In this document: positions 14,976 through 15,431 of the stretch, piece by piece
Numbering within the stretch: the first letter of the stretch is position 1
Layout of the letters: every line of letters begins with the position of its first letter
Translations under genes and position numbers: made by a program
The notes under the pieces: model-generated
The model's input: only the letters and a program-made list of their open reading frames with translations
What the model was told of the DNA's origin: nothing
The model's database searches: none
Assembly (NCBI GenBank): GCA_902489795.1
Contig: CABUBU010000032.1
Location: 1 to 15,431, forward strand
Direction: 5' to 3'
Source: an uncultured Azospirillum sp.
GTDB lineage: Bacteria; Pseudomonadota; Alphaproteobacteria; RF32; CAG-239
DNA length: 15,431 nt

Positions 14976-15001
14976 AAAAAACTCCTCTTTTCTTAAACAA
15001 G

Positions 15002-15030
15002 GTTATATCGTCGGAAGCGCTAAATTGCAA
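15002..15030 (-). promoter_or_regulatory. sigma70-type promoter of lolC-lolD
   Basis: On the minus strand TTGCAA (15030-15025) and TATAAC (15007-15002) are spaced by exactly 17 bases. Transcription would start near 14995, leaving a leader of about 20 bases with the GAGGAG site. Confidence 0.6.
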
Positions 15031-15072
15031 TACAAATTGCGGATTTTTCCGAAGTTTGCCGGAAAAAAACGC

Positions 15073-15101
15073 TTGCCAAGAGAAGATTTATGATATATAA
15101 A
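15073..15101 (+). promoter_or_regulatory. sigma70-type promoter of rpmI-rplT
   Basis: TTGCCA (15073-15078) and TATAAA (15096-15101) are 17 bases apart, four of six and five of six matches to consensus. The start near 15108 gives an untranslated leader of about 80 bases before rpmI. Confidence 0.65.
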
Positions 15102-15130
15102 CCAAAACGATTTTTGAGATGCACGGGCTA

Positions 15131-15142
15131 AAGGCATGCCTT
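15131..15142. promoter_or_regulatory. 12-bp perfect palindrome in the rpmI leader
   Basis: AAGGCATGCCTT is a perfect inverted repeat about 25 bases after the predicted start and 46 bases before the rpmI ATG. As RNA its loop would be too small for a stable hairpin, so a protein-binding site or chance are alternatives. Leaders of this operon are regulated by L20 in some bacteria, but no matching structure is evident here. Confidence 0.25.
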
Positions 15143-15188
15143 ATGTATCGTTTGTCAAAACCATCTAAGTCGTTAGAAAGGAAATAAA

Positions 15189-15386
15189 ATGCCCAAATTA
15201 AAAACCAAAAGCTCGGTTAAAAAACGCTTCGGCGTAACCGGCACCGGCAAGTTGAAGAGAAACTTCGCCAAAAAGAGACACTGTCTCTTCTGCAAAACCC
15301 AGAAAATGAAAAGACAAGCCAGAGGAACCACTTTGGTTGCCGAGTGCGATGTTCAGATCGTCAAACAGTTTTTACCGTATTTGTAG
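15189..15386 (+). CDS. rpmI: 50S ribosomal protein bL35
   Basis: A 65-residue, highly basic protein of the large ribosomal subunit. It begins with the family hallmark MPKLKTKSSVKKRF and ends with FLPYL, and its length is normal. The core RGTTLVAE-DVQIVKQFLPY matches the alphaproteobacterial form. AAAGGA lies upstream of the ATG. Unusual is H31-C32-L33-F34-C35 in the middle, with a further C53; a CxxC pair is not something I associate with bL35. rplT follows after 12 bases, preserving the standard gene order. Confidence 0.97.
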   Translation: MPKLKTKSSVKKRFGVTGTGKLKRNFAKKRHCLFCKTQKMKRQARGTTLVAECDVQIVKQFLPYL

Positions 15387-15398
15387 GAGGATGTATAG

Positions 15399-15431
15399 AT
15401 GTCTCGTGTTAAAAGAGGTGTAACGGCTCCC
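15399..15431 (+). CDS. rplT: 50S ribosomal protein bL20, first 11 codons (cut by window end)
   Basis: After a strong AGGAGG (15385-15390) the ATG at 15399 opens MSRVKRGVTAP, the usual start of bL20, an early-assembling large-subunit protein that also represses its own operon in some bacteria. The position right after rpmI confirms it. The remainder lies beyond the window. Confidence 0.92.
   Translation, partial: MSRVKRGVTAP

Overview
The window reads as about 15.4 kb of chromosome from a Gram-negative bacterium, most likely an alphaproteobacterium. The arguments are a GAAC-N7-GAAC direct repeat at the promoter of an error-prone polymerase (the LexA operator type known from alphaproteobacteria), an outer-membrane autotransporter, a lolC-lolD lipoprotein-export pair, and a bL35 of alphaproteobacterial type. 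Genes are tightly packed with short overlaps, which fits a compact, possibly host-associated genome. The species cannot be named from the sequence alone.

Layout. 1-53: the 5' half of a tRNA (proline-like, GGG) on the minus strand, cut by the window edge, with its own promoter. 257-1475: a Y-family translesion DNA polymerase behind a sigma70-type promoter with a LexA-like box, and an unusual run of nine G in the ribosome-binding position. 1482-2362 (minus): an O6-alkylguanine-DNA methyltransferase whose end overlaps a small membrane protein, behind a strong-looking promoter. 2501-4051 (plus): a family 2 glycosyltransferase followed closely by a histidine phosphatase. 4127-4751 (minus): a small membrane protein and an unrecognised gene whose reading frame is split at a slippery A AAA AAC heptamer, behind a near-consensus promoter. 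4816-5653: a long stretch with no convincing gene, holding a 24-bp exact direct repeat, diverged relatives and a terminator-like hairpin. 5654-12875 (minus): a 2083-residue autotransporter made mainly of NSG-type repeats, then a secreted two-EF-hand protein, then an Hsp20 chaperone. 13010-14975 (minus): lolC and lolD, overlapping. 15189-15431 (plus): rpmI and the first codons of rplT, divergent from lolC.

How the parts fit. The polymerase and the methyltransferase are two separate answers to DNA damage, and only the polymerase shows an SOS-type operator. LolC and LolD form the inner-membrane ABC machine that releases lipoproteins for the outer membrane. The autotransporter is a giant surface protein; the EF-hand gene 43 bases downstream may share its transcript, but a functional link is only suggested by position. 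rpmI-rplT is the conserved ribosomal pair, here with its own promoter and no infC directly upstream.

The most noteworthy signals are the frame-split gene with a correctly phased slippery site, the giant repeat autotransporter with its unusual N-terminal cap, the LexA box with the G9 tract ahead of the polymerase, and the repeat-bearing gap at 5.1-5.4 kb.
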